The notes beneath the pieces were generated by a model, which saw nothing but the letters and a program-made list of their open reading frames with translations, was not told where the DNA came from and made no database searches. A stretch of DNA of 62,593 nt from DASQFI01 sp035633215 (GTDB lineage: Bacteria > Acidobacteriota > Vicinamibacteria > Vicinamibacterales > SCN-69-37), in contig DASQFI010000075.1 of NCBI GenBank assembly GCA_035633215.1, positions 1 to 62,593 of the forward strand, given 5' to 3'. The first letter of the stretch is position 1. The number at the start of each line of letters is the position of its first letter. This document shows, one piece after another, positions 62,186 through 62,593 of the stretch. A program made the translations under genes and the position numbers.

Positions 62186-62593
62186 TCAGCCTCCACACTC
62201 TCTGACAAAGATGCCGGGGATACCGCTGTTGGGCACTGTGCGGATGGTCGCCGGGATCGACCTATCCGCGAAGTCGTGGTACTCAATCTCGACGAGCACG
62301 CCACCGATCCGGCGGAGCTCGCGCCGACCGCCGCTTGAACGTGGTTGCCTCCCGCTCACGGTGGCGTCTTTCACCTGCAGCCAGGTGCCAGGAATCGCCG
62401 GGCGATAATCGCCAGCACAGATCGAAATCTCGAATAGATCAGCCTCGACGATTGCAAACGCCCAACTCCACACACTGCTCTGAATGCGCTCATACCTCGA
62501 GTTCTCGGTCCCCAGCCTCCACGAAAGGGAAACGCCGTTGAGCTGGCCGCGGCGCTGAAAAGTCGAGAGCAGCTGAACGTGCTCGCTATCGAG
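62186..62593 (-). CDS. Phage protein, start outside window
   Basis: The frame is open to the window edge; 135 residues are visible, ending EYHDFADRSI, then PGIFVRECGG. It contains many beta-type segments (SWRLGTENSRYERI, FEISICAGDYRPAIPGTW). It directly precedes the tape-measure gene. It is probably a tail-module protein; the family is not recognised. Confidence 0.65.
   Translation of the reverse strand, partial: LDSEHVQLLSTFQRRGQLNGVSLSWRLGTENSRYERIQSSVWSWAFAIVEADLFEISICAGDYRPAIPGTWLQVKDATVSGRQPRSSGGRRELRRIGGVLVEIEYHDFADRSIPATIRTVPNSGIPGIFVRECGG

Larger units (their letters stand above)
53881..62593. mobile_element. Prophage or prophage remnant at tRNA-Glu, extends past window
   Basis: It begins at the tRNA-Glu overlap and holds, all on the minus strand, a serine integrase, an FRG-domain gene, an HTH gene with a frameshift, small regulators, zinc-ribbon and other small genes, a tape-measure gene and the end of another gene. 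No tail-fibre, lysis, terminase or capsid genes are seen in the visible part. Confidence 0.8.

Overview
The window looks like a chromosomal segment of an Acidobacteriota bacterium, probably a Vicinamibacteria-like (subdivision 6) lineage. This is inferred from high GC and from a gene mix typical of that phylum: a PadR regulator beside an acidobacterial-type orphan ABC permease, a winged-helix/beta-propeller membrane regulator, a very large TonB-dependent receptor with an N-terminal carboxypeptidase-like domain, a sortilin/BNR propeller protein and a PEGA plus TonB pair. No 16S gene is present, so the placement is an inference.

Layout. (1) 1-6.3 kb is a scarred accessory island. It holds the 3' end of a surface-protein gene with its terminator, a 3' fragment of tRNA-Lys(CUU), a degraded tyrosine integrase, two HNH-type genes, a 3' fragment of tRNA-Arg(UCU), a PD-(D/E)XK-like nuclease gene and a decayed IS21-type istA. 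(2) 6.3-18 kb holds a PEGA/TonB pair, a winged-helix/propeller regulator carrying a piece of a protein kinase, a lipoprotein, TetR and PadR regulators, several gene remnants (epimerase tail, truncated orphan permease, cupin), an AlkZ-like DNA glycosylase, a nickel-type transporter and Ada. (3) 18.5-31 kb is mostly housekeeping: DedA, FtsB/DivIC-like, CutA, a PLP sulfur enzyme, a SpoIIE-type phosphatase, RNase III, an AAA ATPase, hutU, hutH and purA. (4) 31-37 kb holds a propeller protein, bacilliredoxin, a ligand-less intradiol-dioxygenase homologue, a HAD hydrolase and a DMT transporter. (5) 37.2-45.3 kb is a complete phosphate-uptake operon (porin-pstS-pstC-pstA-pstB-phoU, minus strand) behind a candidate Pho box of four 11-bp units. 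(6) 45.4-53.8 kb holds the TonB-dependent receptor, an amidase, a gamma-glutamyltransferase and two small exported proteins. (7) From tRNA-Glu(UUC) at 53.86 kb to the window end lies a prophage or prophage remnant: a large serine integrase whose stop codon falls in the tRNA anticodon, an FRG-domain protein, small regulators and a 1250-residue tail tape-measure protein.

The most unusual theme is between the genes. At least six sorts of palindromic repeat fill the intergenic gaps. Their ends repeatedly provide the stop or start codons of flanking genes, one copy encodes a signal peptide, and a separate palindrome is inserted in frame in hutH. A two-hairpin element occurs twice with a compensatory base-pair change. 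These repeats, the kinase-derived segment in the winged-helix regulator, the RNase III fusion and the integrase-FRG pair are the main leads.
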